NCBI GenBank assembly: GCA_023423935.1
Contig: JAFAEQ010000010.1
Coordinates: forward strand, 226,896-290,895
Origin: Pseudomonadota bacterium
GTDB taxonomy: Bacteria; Pseudomonadota; Gammaproteobacteria; Steroidobacterales; Steroidobacteraceae
DNA: 64,000 nt
Direction: 5' to 3'
The position numbers and the translations under genes are program-made. Each line of letters begins with the position of its first letter. Positions within the stretch are counted from its first letter, which is position 1. Below the pieces are notes generated by a model that was given only the letters and a program-made list of their open reading frames with translations, had not been told where the DNA came from and made no database searches. This document shows, one piece after another, positions 44,218 to 52,533 of this stretch.

Positions 44218-44802
44218 CTCTCCGACCGCTGCGTCTCTGCGTGCGGCGCTCACGTCCCAGAGGTTCTCCAGTCGGTACAGCTCGCGCACGCGCGGCAGCA
44301 TGATGTGCACGATCACATCCTGCAGATCGACCAGCACCCATTCGCCGTCGCGTTGACCTTCGACACCCATCGGTCGGAAACCGGCCTTCTTCGCATGTTC
44401 GACCACGCGCTCGGCGATCGAGCGGACGTGACGATCCGAGTTGCCGCTCGCAATGACGAGCGTATCGGCGATGTCGGTGAGCTGGCGCACGTCGAGCACT
44501 TTGACCTGCACGGCCTTCATCTCATCGAGCGCGCCTTCGACGACTCTCACGACATCGCTCTTAGACGCCGCAGGCGCCACGCTCTTGGCCTTCGCCCGGC
44601 TCGCACCTGACTTCTTCGCCGGCGCCTTCGCAACCGCTCGCTTCGCGGGCAGCTTGGCCGCGGGCCGCTTGGCTACGGGCTGCCCAGCTCGGGGCGATTT
44701 CGCAACAGGTCGCTTAGCAACGGCCCGCTTCGCAACCGGCCGCTTGCTCGATGCAGTCTTTTTGGAAGAAGGACGTGTCGTGCTCGCGCGTTTTTCGGCC
44801 AT
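44215..44802 (-). CDS. rsfS: Ribosomal silencing factor RsfS with lysine-rich N-terminal extension
   Basis: 195 aa from ATG 44802 (GAGGTGAGC upstream); E. coli RsfS is about 105 aa. The C-terminal domain (82-195) is standard: VVRVVEGALDEMKAVQVKVL, DTLVIASGNSDRHVRSIAERV, GEWVLVDLQDVIVHIMLPRVR and YRLENLW. It blocks subunit joining by binding L14. Residues 2-80 are an Ala/Pro/Lys repeat (AVAKRPVAK, QPVAKRPAAK, APAKK) like histone H1 or AlgP tails, unusual for RsfS. The coding DNA for this part is repetitive, so it may vary in copy number. Confidence 0.92.
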   Translation of the reverse strand: MAEKRASTTRPSSKKTASSKRPVAKRAVAKRPVAKSPRAGQPVAKRPAAKLPAKRAVAKAPAKKSGASRAKAKSVAPAASKSDVVRVVEGALDEMKAVQVKVLDVRQLTDIADTLVIASGNSDRHVRSIAERVVEHAKKAGFRPMGVEGQRDGEWVLVDLQDVIVHIMLPRVRELYRLENLWDVSAARRDAAVGE

Positions 44803-44957
44803 GCTCACCTCGAAAGGAGAATTAACAATGAACAATTGACAATGGACAACGAAGAAAAGGTGCGCCGCGCGCCATCGATGCCACTATGAGAACCGGATGC
44901 GCCATCACCGAAATCCGGTTGCGTTGTCAATTGTCCATTGTCAATTGTCAATTGCGC
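44803..44957. repeat. nadD-rsfS spacer with opposing CAATTG/ATTGTC repeat arms
   Basis: The left arm has AACAATGAACAATTGACAAT and GGACAAC (44825-44850). The right arm is a run of TTGTCAA and TTGTCCA units (44923-44954) ending 4 bp before the nadD stop. A 17-bp stretch, CAATTGACAATGGACAA, is perfectly inverted (44833-44849 versus 44930-44946). The middle holds a short hairpin (GAACCGGAT / AAATCCGGTT). No gene or clear promoter. Confidence 0.75.
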
Positions 44958-45596
44958 TCACCGTCGCTTATAGCAATTCGTGTTCGCGATGATCGCGCGG
45001 ACCGCGTCCGGCATGAGATAGCGCGGGTCGCGGCCGGCTGCGATGGATTTGCGGACCTCGGTGGAGGAGATCTCCAGCTGCGTGACGGCGTGGATGTAGA
45101 TGCAGCCCGCGCGGCTTTCGTGCAGGTCGTTGATGCGTCCGGTGCCGCGATCCACCAGCAGCTCGCCCAGAGGACCCATGCTGGGTGCACGCCAGCCGGG
45201 ACGATGTGCGACGACCAGGTGAGTCAGATCCAGCAGCTCTCGCCATTGATGCCACTTCGGCAGTCCCAGGAATGCATCCATTCCGACGATCAGACACAGC
45301 GAACGGTCGGGAAAATCTGCGCGCAGGGTGCGCATCGTATCGACGGAATACGACAGACCTTCGCGTCGCATTTCGCGATCGTCCACGACGAATCCGGGCT
45401 GTCCCTCCACCGCGGCGCGAACCATCGCCAGTCTCTCTTCCGAGCTCGCCACGGTGCTCTCGCGATGCGGCGGGTTGCCCGCAGGCATGAAACGCATTTC
45501 GGTGAGTCGAAGTGCCTGGAGCAGTTCGAAAGCCGTGCGCAGATGACCGAAATGAATTGGGTCGAACGTGCCGCCAAAGATACCGATCGGATTCAT
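44958..45596 (-). CDS. nadD: Nicotinate-nucleotide adenylyltransferase
   Basis: 212 aa from ATG 45596, overlapping holA by 4 nt; the frame extends to 45788 without homology. Makes deamido-NAD. Signatures: IGIFGGTFDPIHFGHLRTA with the HxGH nucleotidyltransferase motif, RFMPAGNPPHR, LIVGMDAFLGLPKWHQW and the ISSTEVRKSIAAG loop (ISSTxIR). Confidence 0.96.
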   Translation of the reverse strand: MNPIGIFGGTFDPIHFGHLRTAFELLQALRLTEMRFMPAGNPPHRESTVASSEERLAMVRAAVEGQPGFVVDDREMRREGLSYSVDTMRTLRADFPDRSLCLIVGMDAFLGLPKWHQWRELLDLTHLVVAHRPGWRAPSMGPLGELLVDRGTGRINDLHESRAGCIYIHAVTQLEISSTEVRKSIAAGRDPRYLMPDAVRAIIANTNCYKRR

Positions 45597-46621
45597 GCGG
45601 CCCTCGCCCGCGGCAGACGCACGCCGGAGAAGCGCGCTACGAGTCCCTCGAGCTCGACCCAGGGATCGGAACGCAGCGCGCCCTTGATCGCCCGATCGAC
45701 ACGCGATGCGTCCAGCAACAAGCCCCGAACGACGCCCGGCTTGAGCCGCGCCAGCGCCTGGCGCATGGCCGCCTGGCGGGGACGCCACACATAGACGGCA
45801 TTCATCGCCGAATCGGCGCTCTGTCCGTTACGCATCAGATGCTGCGCGCGCGCAATCCATTGCAGATCCTTGTTGATGGCCCAGAGCACCAGAACCAGTT
45901 CCATGCCCTCACCACGCAACCCTTCGAGAATTCGTAATGCACGTGCAGTCTGCCCGCGCATGGCGGCTTCGCCCACCTGCAGCACATCGAAGCGCGCACT
46001 GTCCGCGACCGCCTCGAGCACGGTCTCGGTGGTCAACTTCCCTGCGGGCAGCAGCAACGCAAGTTTTTCGACTTCCTGATGCGCGGCGAGCAGGTTGCCC
46101 TCGACGCGCTCGGCCAGCAGGCCCGCCGCCGCTGCATCGGCGTCGAGACCATGACGCTTCAGGCGATCGCGTATCCATCCCGGCAAACGCTGCAGATCGA
46201 GCGGCCAGATCTGTACGACCACTCCTGCACGCTCGATCGCGCTCACCCACCTCGCGTTCTGAGTGCGACCGTCCATCTTGCCCGTGATCACCAGCACCAC
46301 GTTGTCTGGCGAAGGCTGCTCGGCGAGCTCGATGATGGCGTTGCCACCCTGCTCGCCCGGCGTCGGATTCGCCATCCGGATCTCGACGATCTTGCGCGAG
46401 GCGAACAGCGACATTGCCCGGCTGTCCGCGAGCAGTGCATTCCAATCGAAGCCGCGCTCGATTACATGCAGATCGCGCTCGATAAAGCCCTCCGCACGCG
46501 CCTTGGCGCGAATAGCGTCCGCCGCTTCATTCGCGAGGAGAGGTTCGTCGCCCGAGATCAGGTAGACAGGCGCCAACCCGCGCGTCAGAGCGGACGCGAG
46601 GTTATCGCCGGAAATTTTCAC
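45593..46621 (-). CDS. holA: DNA polymerase III subunit delta
   Basis: 342 aa, E. coli HolA size. Clamp-loader subunit that opens the beta clamp. Marks: VYLISGDEPLLANEAADAIR, SLFASRKIVEIR, VVLVITGKMDG, GNLLAAHQEVEKLALL and a C-terminal ELVLVLWAINKDL segment. First gene of holA-nadD-rsfS-rlmH here; lptE and leuS, which usually lie upstream, are absent. Confidence 0.95.
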   Translation of the reverse strand: MKISGDNLASALTRGLAPVYLISGDEPLLANEAADAIRAKARAEGFIERDLHVIERGFDWNALLADSRAMSLFASRKIVEIRMANPTPGEQGGNAIIELAEQPSPDNVVLVITGKMDGRTQNARWVSAIERAGVVVQIWPLDLQRLPGWIRDRLKRHGLDADAAAAGLLAERVEGNLLAAHQEVEKLALLLPAGKLTTETVLEAVADSARFDVLQVGEAAMRGQTARALRILEGLRGEGMELVLVLWAINKDLQWIARAQHLMRNGQSADSAMNAVYVWRPRQAAMRQALARLKPGVVRGLLLDASRVDRAIKGALRSDPWVELEGLVARFSGVRLPRARAA

Positions 46622-46954
46622 TGCGGATTGCCACTTGAATACGATCGGGTCGGTGGGTCAGCACGCATCGGGTCCGATGGAGGAACCCAGCGGCGGCTGA
46701 AAAAATAGTCGGTCTGATCGTGGGCACTCGTGGGTGTCGAAGCAGGACGGCTTGAGGCCGGGCGATTATGGCCCATCGGACCTGCAGACGGGAAGAACGA
46801 TCCCGGAATGCCGCAACCCGGGCATCACGCAGTCTGGCCTTGGGCAGCACATGGCCTTGGGTACCACGCGGTCGGTCTTGCGGATCCGATCACGCCTTTA
46901 CACGGCCGCGGAAGATTTCGTAGCCTCGCCTGCAGTCCGAGTCCCCTTCTTCTT
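46622..46954. other. Gene-free region between holA and the DUF2946-like gene
   Basis: 333 bp between two divergent genes. It should hold both promoters, but I find no convincing -35/-10 pair. Repeated GGGCA(TC/C) and CGGGC strings are present. No Zur-like palindrome (GTTATAATATAAC type) is visible despite the metal-transport genes downstream. Confidence 0.4.
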
Positions 46955-47269
46955 ATGCGCGTGTTCGAAATTGCAAGACGACCAAGCGATTGGATGCGAG
47001 CCGTGCTCGCGGTCCTCGTGCTTGCGTTCGCTCTGAATACGATCGCGCATGCGGCCCACGCGCACGATTCGGTCGGACATGCCGTCACTCACCACGTGGC
47101 GTGCGGCTACTGCGCCGCGTTCGGCGGCGGAATGGCCGATGCACCTGCGCATGCCGGCACTGTCATCGCCGTTTTTACATCACGCGTTCCCGCCCCCACG
47201 TTCATTCCCGTTCCAGAGCTTCGTCTGGAAGGGAATATTGCGCAGCCCCGCGCACCTCCCGCTGCCTGA
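46955..47269 (+). CDS. DUF2946-like exported metal-associated protein
   Basis: 104 aa from ATG 46955. An N-terminal hydrophobic segment (WMRAVLAVLVLAFALNTIAHA) is followed by a His-rich stretch (AHAHDSVGHAVTHHVACGYC) with a CGYC motif, then a Pro-rich tail. This arrangement matches small DUF2946-type proteins that neighbour TonB-dependent receptors for copper or zinc. It lies 77 bp before the receptor gene and is probably co-expressed. Periplasmic metal binding by the His/Cys cluster is inferred. Confidence 0.7.
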   Translation: MRVFEIARRPSDWMRAVLAVLVLAFALNTIAHAAHAHDSVGHAVTHHVACGYCAAFGGGMADAPAHAGTVIAVFTSRVPAPTFIPVPELRLEGNIAQPRAPPAA

Positions 47270-47346
47270 AGCACCTGCTCGTCGCTCACCACCCGTGAGC
47301 TATGCCGCCCGAACGGGCGGTGTCATTTGCTTTCAGGAACGGAACC

Positions 47347-49338
47347 ATGCGTACGCCCTCTTTGCGCATCGCGCTCGCCGCGATGCTTGCGACTTCAGTC
47401 CATGCACAGGAGTCGAAGCCGGAGACCATCGTCGTCTCCTCCACTGCCCTGCACGAGAATCCGCTCGATGTGGCGCAGCCCACACAGGTTCTGACTGGCG
47501 ATGATTTGCATCGTCGGGTCGCCGCCAGCATCGGCGAAACCCTTGCCGGTACGCTCGGCGTCAGTTCCACCTACTTCGGTCCGAGCGCGAGCCAGCCGGT
47601 CATTCGCGGCCTGGGGGGTTATCGTGTGCAGGTATTGCAGGACGGCGCGGCCGCGCTCGACGTCTCGAGCCTGAGCCAGGATCACGCCGTCAGCATCGAG
47701 TCGGTGGTCTCGCAGCAGATCGAAGTGATCAAAGGGCCGGCCGCTCTGTTGTACGGCAGCGGCGCTGCAGGCGGTCTGGTGAATGTGATCACCACACGCA
47801 TCCCAAGCCGGCCCCCCGCTTCGCCGCTGTCGGGCGCAGCCGAAGTGCGTTCGCAGACAGCGACCGACGAGCGGACCGGCGCGATGAGTCTCGATGGCGG
47901 CAGCGGCGGCGTCGCATTCCATGCCGACTACTTCAATCGCGAAACGGACGATGTGGAGATTCCCGGATTCGCCCAGTCAGCCGAACTGCGACGCGAACTC
48001 ATCGAAGCGGGCGAATCGCCCAATGAGATCCGTGGCCGCATCCCGAATTCCGCCAGCGAGACCTCCGGTGGCGCGCTCGGCGCATCGATCACGGGTGATG
48101 CCGGATTCGGCGGCCTCTCATGGAGTCGCTACGAATCGATCTACGGTATTCCCGCAGAAGATGAGGCGTTCATCGACATGAAGCAGGATCGCATCGACGC
48201 GCGCGGAGAATGGCGCGCCGCCGGCAATTGGCTCGACACCGTTCATCTCAGCGGCGCGTACAACGACTACACGCACACCGAATTCGAAGCCCCCGGCGTT
48301 CGCGGTACGACCTTCAATCAGAACTCGTTCGAGCTGCGCGCCGCCGCGGATCATCACTGGGGCCTGGACTGGCGCGGCATCCTGGGAGCGCAGTATGTCG
48401 ACATCGATTTCGAAGCCATCGGCGAGGAGGCTTTCGTCCCCGCGTCTCTGACGAAAACCATCAGCGTATTCGCATTCGAAGAAAAGCATTTCGAACGCTG
48501 GACGCTCGAGTTCGGTGCGCGCGCCGAGCGTCAGCGCATCGAGCCCACCGGCAGCGAAGCGCTGCGCGACTACGACGATACAGCCGTCAGCCTCTCGAGC
48601 GGACTGGTGCACAAGTTCGGCGAAGATCGCGCGTTCGCGCTCAACTTAACGCGCACCGAACGTCATCCGCAGCCGGCCGAGCTCTATGCAGATGGCCCTC
48701 ACCTGGCTGCAGGAAGAATCGAGATCGGCGCTTCGACGCTCGACAAGGAGACATCGATCACTGCGGATGCGTCGCTGCGCAAGACTGGCGAGGGTATTCG
48801 CTGGACATTGAACGCGTTCTACAACGACTACTCCGATTACATCTACCTGCGTCCCACGGGTGAATTCGAGGAGCCGCTGCCGATTTACGAATACCTGCAA
48901 GGCGGCGCAAAACTCTACGGGTACGAAGCCGAGTTGATCCTGCCGCTCGCCGATGCGAGCAACGGCAAGCTCGATCTGCGACTCGTCTCGGACTTTGTGC
49001 GCGGCAAGCTCGATGACGGACGCAACCTGCCGCAGATTCCGCCGCTGCGGTTCGGCGCGGGACTCCACTACGAGCACGGCTCGCTCCATGCTGGAATCGA
49101 AGCGTCCTACTACACGAAGCAGGATGACGTGATCGAGAACGAGCTACCGACAGCCGGCTACACGATGCTGAATATGGACTTGAGCTATCGGATGCCGGTG
49201 GGGCCACGACACGTGCTGCTCTTCGCGCGCGGCACGAACCTGCTGAACGAAGAAGCCCGCCTCGCGACCTCCCCGCTCAAAGACATCGCCCCACTGCCGG
49301 GGCGGGCGCTTCATTTCGGCGCTCGCGCGGAGTTTTAA
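47347..49338 (+). CDS. TonB-dependent outer-membrane receptor, ZnuD-like
   Basis: 663 aa from ATG 47347 (signal MRTPSLRIALAAMLATSVHA). Plug domain: ETIVVSSTALHENPLDVAQP, QPVIRGLGGYRVQVLQDGAA, VEVIKGPAALLYGSGA-like segment and GGLVNVITTRIP. Barrel of about 500 residues ending in HFGARAEF with the terminal aromatic. The RTERHPQPAELYADGPHLAAG segment and overall form resemble ZnuD-type zinc receptors (ELYADGPHxAT). Zinc as substrate is likely but not shown; the preceding His-rich protein supports a transition metal. Confidence 0.85.
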   Translation: MRTPSLRIALAAMLATSVHAQESKPETIVVSSTALHENPLDVAQPTQVLTGDDLHRRVAASIGETLAGTLGVSSTYFGPSASQPVIRGLGGYRVQVLQDGAAALDVSSLSQDHAVSIESVVSQQIEVIKGPAALLYGSGAAGGLVNVITTRIPSRPPASPLSGAAEVRSQTATDERTGAMSLDGGSGGVAFHADYFNRETDDVEIPGFAQSAELRRELIEAGESPNEIRGRIPNSASETSGGALGASITGDAGFGGLSWSRYESIYGIPAEDEAFIDMKQDRIDARGEWRAAGNWLDTVHLSGAYNDYTHTEFEAPGVRGTTFNQNSFELRAAADHHWGLDWRGILGAQYVDIDFEAIGEEAFVPASLTKTISVFAFEEKHFERWTLEFGARAERQRIEPTGSEALRDYDDTAVSLSSGLVHKFGEDRAFALNLTRTERHPQPAELYADGPHLAAGRIEIGASTLDKETSITADASLRKTGEGIRWTLNAFYNDYSDYIYLRPTGEFEEPLPIYEYLQGGAKLYGYEAELILPLADASNGKLDLRLVSDFVRGKLDDGRNLPQIPPLRFGAGLHYEHGSLHAGIEASYYTKQDDVIENELPTAGYTMLNMDLSYRMPVGPRHVLLFARGTNLLNEEARLATSPLKDIAPLPGRALHFGARAEF

Positions 49339-49344
49339 AGAACC

Positions 49345-49443
49345 CAAGACGAAGATATCCACGGGGGACACAGGGCACACCGGGAATGAAACGCAGTACT
49401 TTCTGTGTTCTCTCTATCCCCGTGCTCCCCGTGTGCCCCGTGG
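49345..49443. repeat. Convergent spacer with opposing CCACGGGG/CCCCGTGG arms
   Basis: The left arm CCACGGGGGACACAGGGCAC-ACCGGG (49359-49384) faces the right arm CCCCGTGCTCCCCGTGTGCC-CCGTGG (49418-49443). They are complementary across nearly the whole 26 bp with about 33 bp between, making a strong hairpin between the TonB receptor and M1 peptidase stops. The same motif recurs at 63.8-63.9 kb. Confidence 0.8.
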
Positions 49444-49449
49444 AGACTC

Positions 49450-51324
49450 CTACTCCTGTCCCGGCTTCCCAACGCTCGCATCCAGCTGCTGCACGAGTGG
49501 CACCTGGTACAGCGGGCGTGCTTTGGCGTAGATGCGCTGGGCGCGCACCTTACCTTCAGGAGTTTTGAGCAGGTCGTCGTAGAGATCGCGGACGAGTTTG
49601 CGACGGCCGATGGTCGTGAGGTATTCGTCCAGGCGCGGCCATGCCGGTGCGTAGTTGGCCCCGATGGCATTCTTGAGCCACGCGTGTGCGATCTCGTTGT
49701 TCTTCGATGCCGTGAGTTTGAACGCGGCATCGAGCTCCGCCATGCGTGATGCCGTCAGATCGGCCGGCATGTTCTCCAGGAAGTGCAGCCATTCGTGCGT
49801 CGTCCAGCGCGCCGTATCGAGCTGCGCCGCTTTGCGCTTGCCCTCGAGCCACGCCTTGCGTTGCTCATCGACGCGCACGAACGCGTCGGAGTGCGGTAGC
49901 ACGGCGATCGAAGGAATGCCCGGCTCGTCGAGCCATGTGCGCACTTCCGCCATCGTCACCTTCGCACCGGGCTTGCTCAGCACACGCTCCTGCAAATAGT
50001 CGACGAACGTCGTCGTGCCGATGCTCTGGAACGCGAAGCGATCGAAGTACTCGCGCAGGAACGCATCGAGTTGCGCGCGGCCGAGACGCGATTCGAGGAA
50101 GCCGAGGAACAGCCTGCCCTTCTCGTAAGGCACATCCGAGAAACCATCGTCGGGATCGCGGTCGTCGAGGTTCATCGACAGTTTCGTGAGTGCCTCCTCG
50201 CCTTCGGCCTTCAGGCTCTCGACGTTACGCTGCAGCGACTGATGGCCGAGCGCGTCTTCCATCGCGTACCGCTCCTTGCCGTAGAGCGCTTCGATGATGC
50301 GACGCTCCAGATATACGGTGAAGCCTTCGTTCAGCCACACACTGTTCCAGTTCGCGTTGGTGACCAGATTGCCCGACCAGGAATGCGCCAGCTCGTGCGC
50401 GATCAATGACACCAGGCTGCGATCGCCGGCGAGGACCGTCGGTGTCAGGAACGTCAGGCGCGGATTCTCCATGCCGCCCCACATGAAGCTCGGCGGCAGA
50501 ATCAACAGGTCGTAGCGCTCCCAGCGATACGGGCCGAACAGCTTCTCGCAGGTCTCGAGCATCGACTGCACATCGGCGAACTCGTAGGCCGCCGAATCGA
50601 TCACGGAAGGTTCGGCATAGACGCCCGTGCGTGCGCCGAGCGGCTTGAACACCAGATCGCCGACGCCGAGCGCGATCAGATACGAAGGAATCGGCTGCGG
50701 CATCCTGAATCGATAATCGCCGTCGCGATCGTTCGATTCGCTCGTCGCGCTCATCACGGCGAGCAGCTGCGGTGGCGTGGTGATGTGTGCTTCATAGGTC
50801 AGGCGCACCGCTGGCGAGTCCTGCAACGGAATCCAGCTGCGCGCGTGAATCGCCTGCGATTGCGAATAAAGATACGGCTGCTTCTTGCCGGCCGTCTGCG
50901 AAGGTTCGAGCCATTGCAGACCGCTGGCCTGCGGCGAAGTCTCGTACTTCACACGCACCGTCATCGACTTCGCAGGCAACTTCGCCGGTAACTGGATGGC
51001 AAGAGGCGCACCGAGGATCGGCTTGGCCTCGCCTATCCGGTATTCGAGCTGCTTACCGTCCAGCTCGACCGCCTCGATCTTCAGATCGCGCGTATCGAGA
51101 ATCAGCTCGCGCGCCGCATCGTTGAGCCGATCGATGCTCAGATCCACGAAGCCGGCGAGGCGCTTGCGCTCGAAGTCCGCATTGAGATCGAGCGCGACAT
51201 GAGTCACGCGGAAATCCTGGAGATTGGCGAAGGAATGCGCGTCGCTCATGGCGTCAGCGGCACGCGAGCTCACGGCTGCCAGTCCCAGAACTGCAGCGCA
51301 CACGATCGTTCTTGCAAGAGACAT
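49450..51324 (-). CDS. M1 family aminopeptidase, leukotriene A4 hydrolase-like
   Basis: 624 aa from ATG 51324, where a signal peptide begins (MSLARTIVCAAVLGLAAVSSRA); the frame runs on to 51480 without it. Zinc ligands and catalytic residues: H310-E311-xx-H314 in AHELAHSWSGNL, Glu333 in WLNEGFTVYLE, substrate motif GGMEN (283-287). A C-terminal alpha-solenoid matches the LTA4H C domain. Exported, so it probably degrades peptides in the periplasm. Monocistronic, divergent from the Mrp-side genes. Confidence 0.93.
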   Translation of the reverse strand: MSLARTIVCAAVLGLAAVSSRAADAMSDAHSFANLQDFRVTHVALDLNADFERKRLAGFVDLSIDRLNDAARELILDTRDLKIEAVELDGKQLEYRIGEAKPILGAPLAIQLPAKLPAKSMTVRVKYETSPQASGLQWLEPSQTAGKKQPYLYSQSQAIHARSWIPLQDSPAVRLTYEAHITTPPQLLAVMSATSESNDRDGDYRFRMPQPIPSYLIALGVGDLVFKPLGARTGVYAEPSVIDSAAYEFADVQSMLETCEKLFGPYRWERYDLLILPPSFMWGGMENPRLTFLTPTVLAGDRSLVSLIAHELAHSWSGNLVTNANWNSVWLNEGFTVYLERRIIEALYGKERYAMEDALGHQSLQRNVESLKAEGEEALTKLSMNLDDRDPDDGFSDVPYEKGRLFLGFLESRLGRAQLDAFLREYFDRFAFQSIGTTTFVDYLQERVLSKPGAKVTMAEVRTWLDEPGIPSIAVLPHSDAFVRVDEQRKAWLEGKRKAAQLDTARWTTHEWLHFLENMPADLTASRMAELDAAFKLTASKNNEIAHAWLKNAIGANYAPAWPRLDEYLTTIGRRKLVRDLYDDLLKTPEGKVRAQRIYAKARPLYQVPLVQQLDASVGKPGQE

Positions 51325-51521
51325 GAAGCATCGACCCTCGGCTACGAGTGAACGTTCGCTAGTGTGTGGTTCGCGCGCGCAACCGTGCAACCGGAACCGT
51401 CGAGCCGTTATTCCTGTCGGACGAAACAAGCGAAAAGTCGATTTGTATACCGCCAGGGCGTGATGCAGCGGTAGGCTCATAAGAGGCCGGATGACCGACG
51501 CTGCGACGCACCGCTCGCGAG

Positions 51522-51908
51522 CTATTGCAGGATGACCTCACGAACCGTATCGGGCTTACCCGGATCGTGAACCGCGGTATTGAACGACACGATGATCATC
51601 GCGACTGCGCCCGTGTTCTTGAAGGCGTGCACGACGCCCGGCGGGAAGCTGAAACGCCACGCTTCCCCAGCCGGCACGTTCAATTCGATGAGCTTGTCGT
51701 CCTCGCGATAGCGAACGAGCGCCGGACCGCGAACCACGCTCACTTCATGACCTTCGCGATGAAAGTGATTGCCCCGCACATGGCCGGGCTCGGTCCACAC
51801 CACATGAACGTTCTGCTGTCCCTGCAATCCAGCGGCATCGAGCGGCTCGAAGACGTCACCGCGCTGATCGGCGGCGATACGCAGCTTCTCGATGCTCACT
51901 TGCATCAT
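51522..51908 (-). CDS. Cupin domain protein at the end of the Mrp operon
   Basis: 128 aa from the first of two ATGs (51908; the second at 51905), overlapping the mnhG stop. Single beta-barrel cupin: GHVRGNHFHREGHEVSVVRG (two-His metal motif) and FPPGVVHAFKNTGAVAMIIV. It looks like the sugar-isomerase or epimerase-like cupins, but the partner motif is not decisive. The start overlaps the last antiporter gene, so it is translationally coupled, an unexpected pairing. Confidence 0.75.
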   Translation of the reverse strand: MMQVSIEKLRIAADQRGDVFEPLDAAGLQGQQNVHVVWTEPGHVRGNHFHREGHEVSVVRGPALVRYREDDKLIELNVPAGEAWRFSFPPGVVHAFKNTGAVAMIIVSFNTAVHDPGKPDTVREVILQ

Positions 51909-52249
51909 TGCTCCGACTGCCGGCGCTGGCGCTCGGCATTCACTCCCGTTCGATAGATCGCTCCGCGCATGATGAGCATGGCGGACACCGGCGCCGTGAC
52001 GACCATAAAGAGCGTAATCAGGACTTCGTGAACCACCGGCCTGCCGGCAAGCGCGGAGGACACGAGCATGGATGCGACCAGGACGCAGCCTGCACCGAGC
52101 GTGTTGCCCATCGAAGGCGCGTGCATGCGCATGTAGAACGAGGACAGCTTCAGCAGCCCGATGGATCCGACCAGGGCAAGCGTCCCGCCGCAGATCAGCA
52201 GCACCGCGGCCGGTAGCGCCGCCCACAAGGGAAGGTCTTCTGTGATCAT
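51905..52249 (-). CDS. mnhG: Mrp antiporter subunit G
   Basis: 114 aa from ATG 52249. Three hydrophobic helices (WAALPAAVLLICGGTLALVG, LGAGCVLVASMLVSSAL, LITLFMVVTAPVSAMLIM) and the conserved IGLLKLSSFYMRMHAPSMGNTLG typical of MnhG/PhaG. Overlaps mnhF by 4 nt. Confidence 0.93.
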   Translation of the reverse strand: MITEDLPLWAALPAAVLLICGGTLALVGSIGLLKLSSFYMRMHAPSMGNTLGAGCVLVASMLVSSALAGRPVVHEVLITLFMVVTAPVSAMLIMRGAIYRTGVNAERQRRQSEQ

Positions 52250-52533
52250 GGCTCGATCACCTCTCCTCGCAACAGGAATTTGGTCAGCGCCATCGCGCCG
52301 ACGAAACCGAACAGTGAAATCAGCACGGCCATGTCGAAATAGACGGTGGACGTCGAGCGAATGCCTAGCATCAGCAGGATCAGCATGCCGTTCACGTAGA
52401 AAGCATCGAGTGCCAGCACCCGATCCTGCGCCGCCGGTCCACGGATGAGACGGATCGCGGCGAACGTCATCGCCAGAACGAAACACAGCTGCGCGTACCA
52501 CGCCGCCCAGTCGAAAAGGGTATGTGCGGTCAT
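52246..52533 (-). CDS. mnhF: Mrp antiporter subunit F
   Basis: 95 aa. Helices around residues 10-30, 45-60 and 63-85; RLIRGPAAQDRVLALDAFYV is the family signature and the acidic residues there are conserved in MrpF. Overlaps mnhE (ATGA). Confidence 0.94.
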   Translation of the reverse strand: MTAHTLFDWAAWYAQLCFVLAMTFAAIRLIRGPAAQDRVLALDAFYVNGMLILLMLGIRSTSTVYFDMAVLISLFGFVGAMALTKFLLRGEVIEP

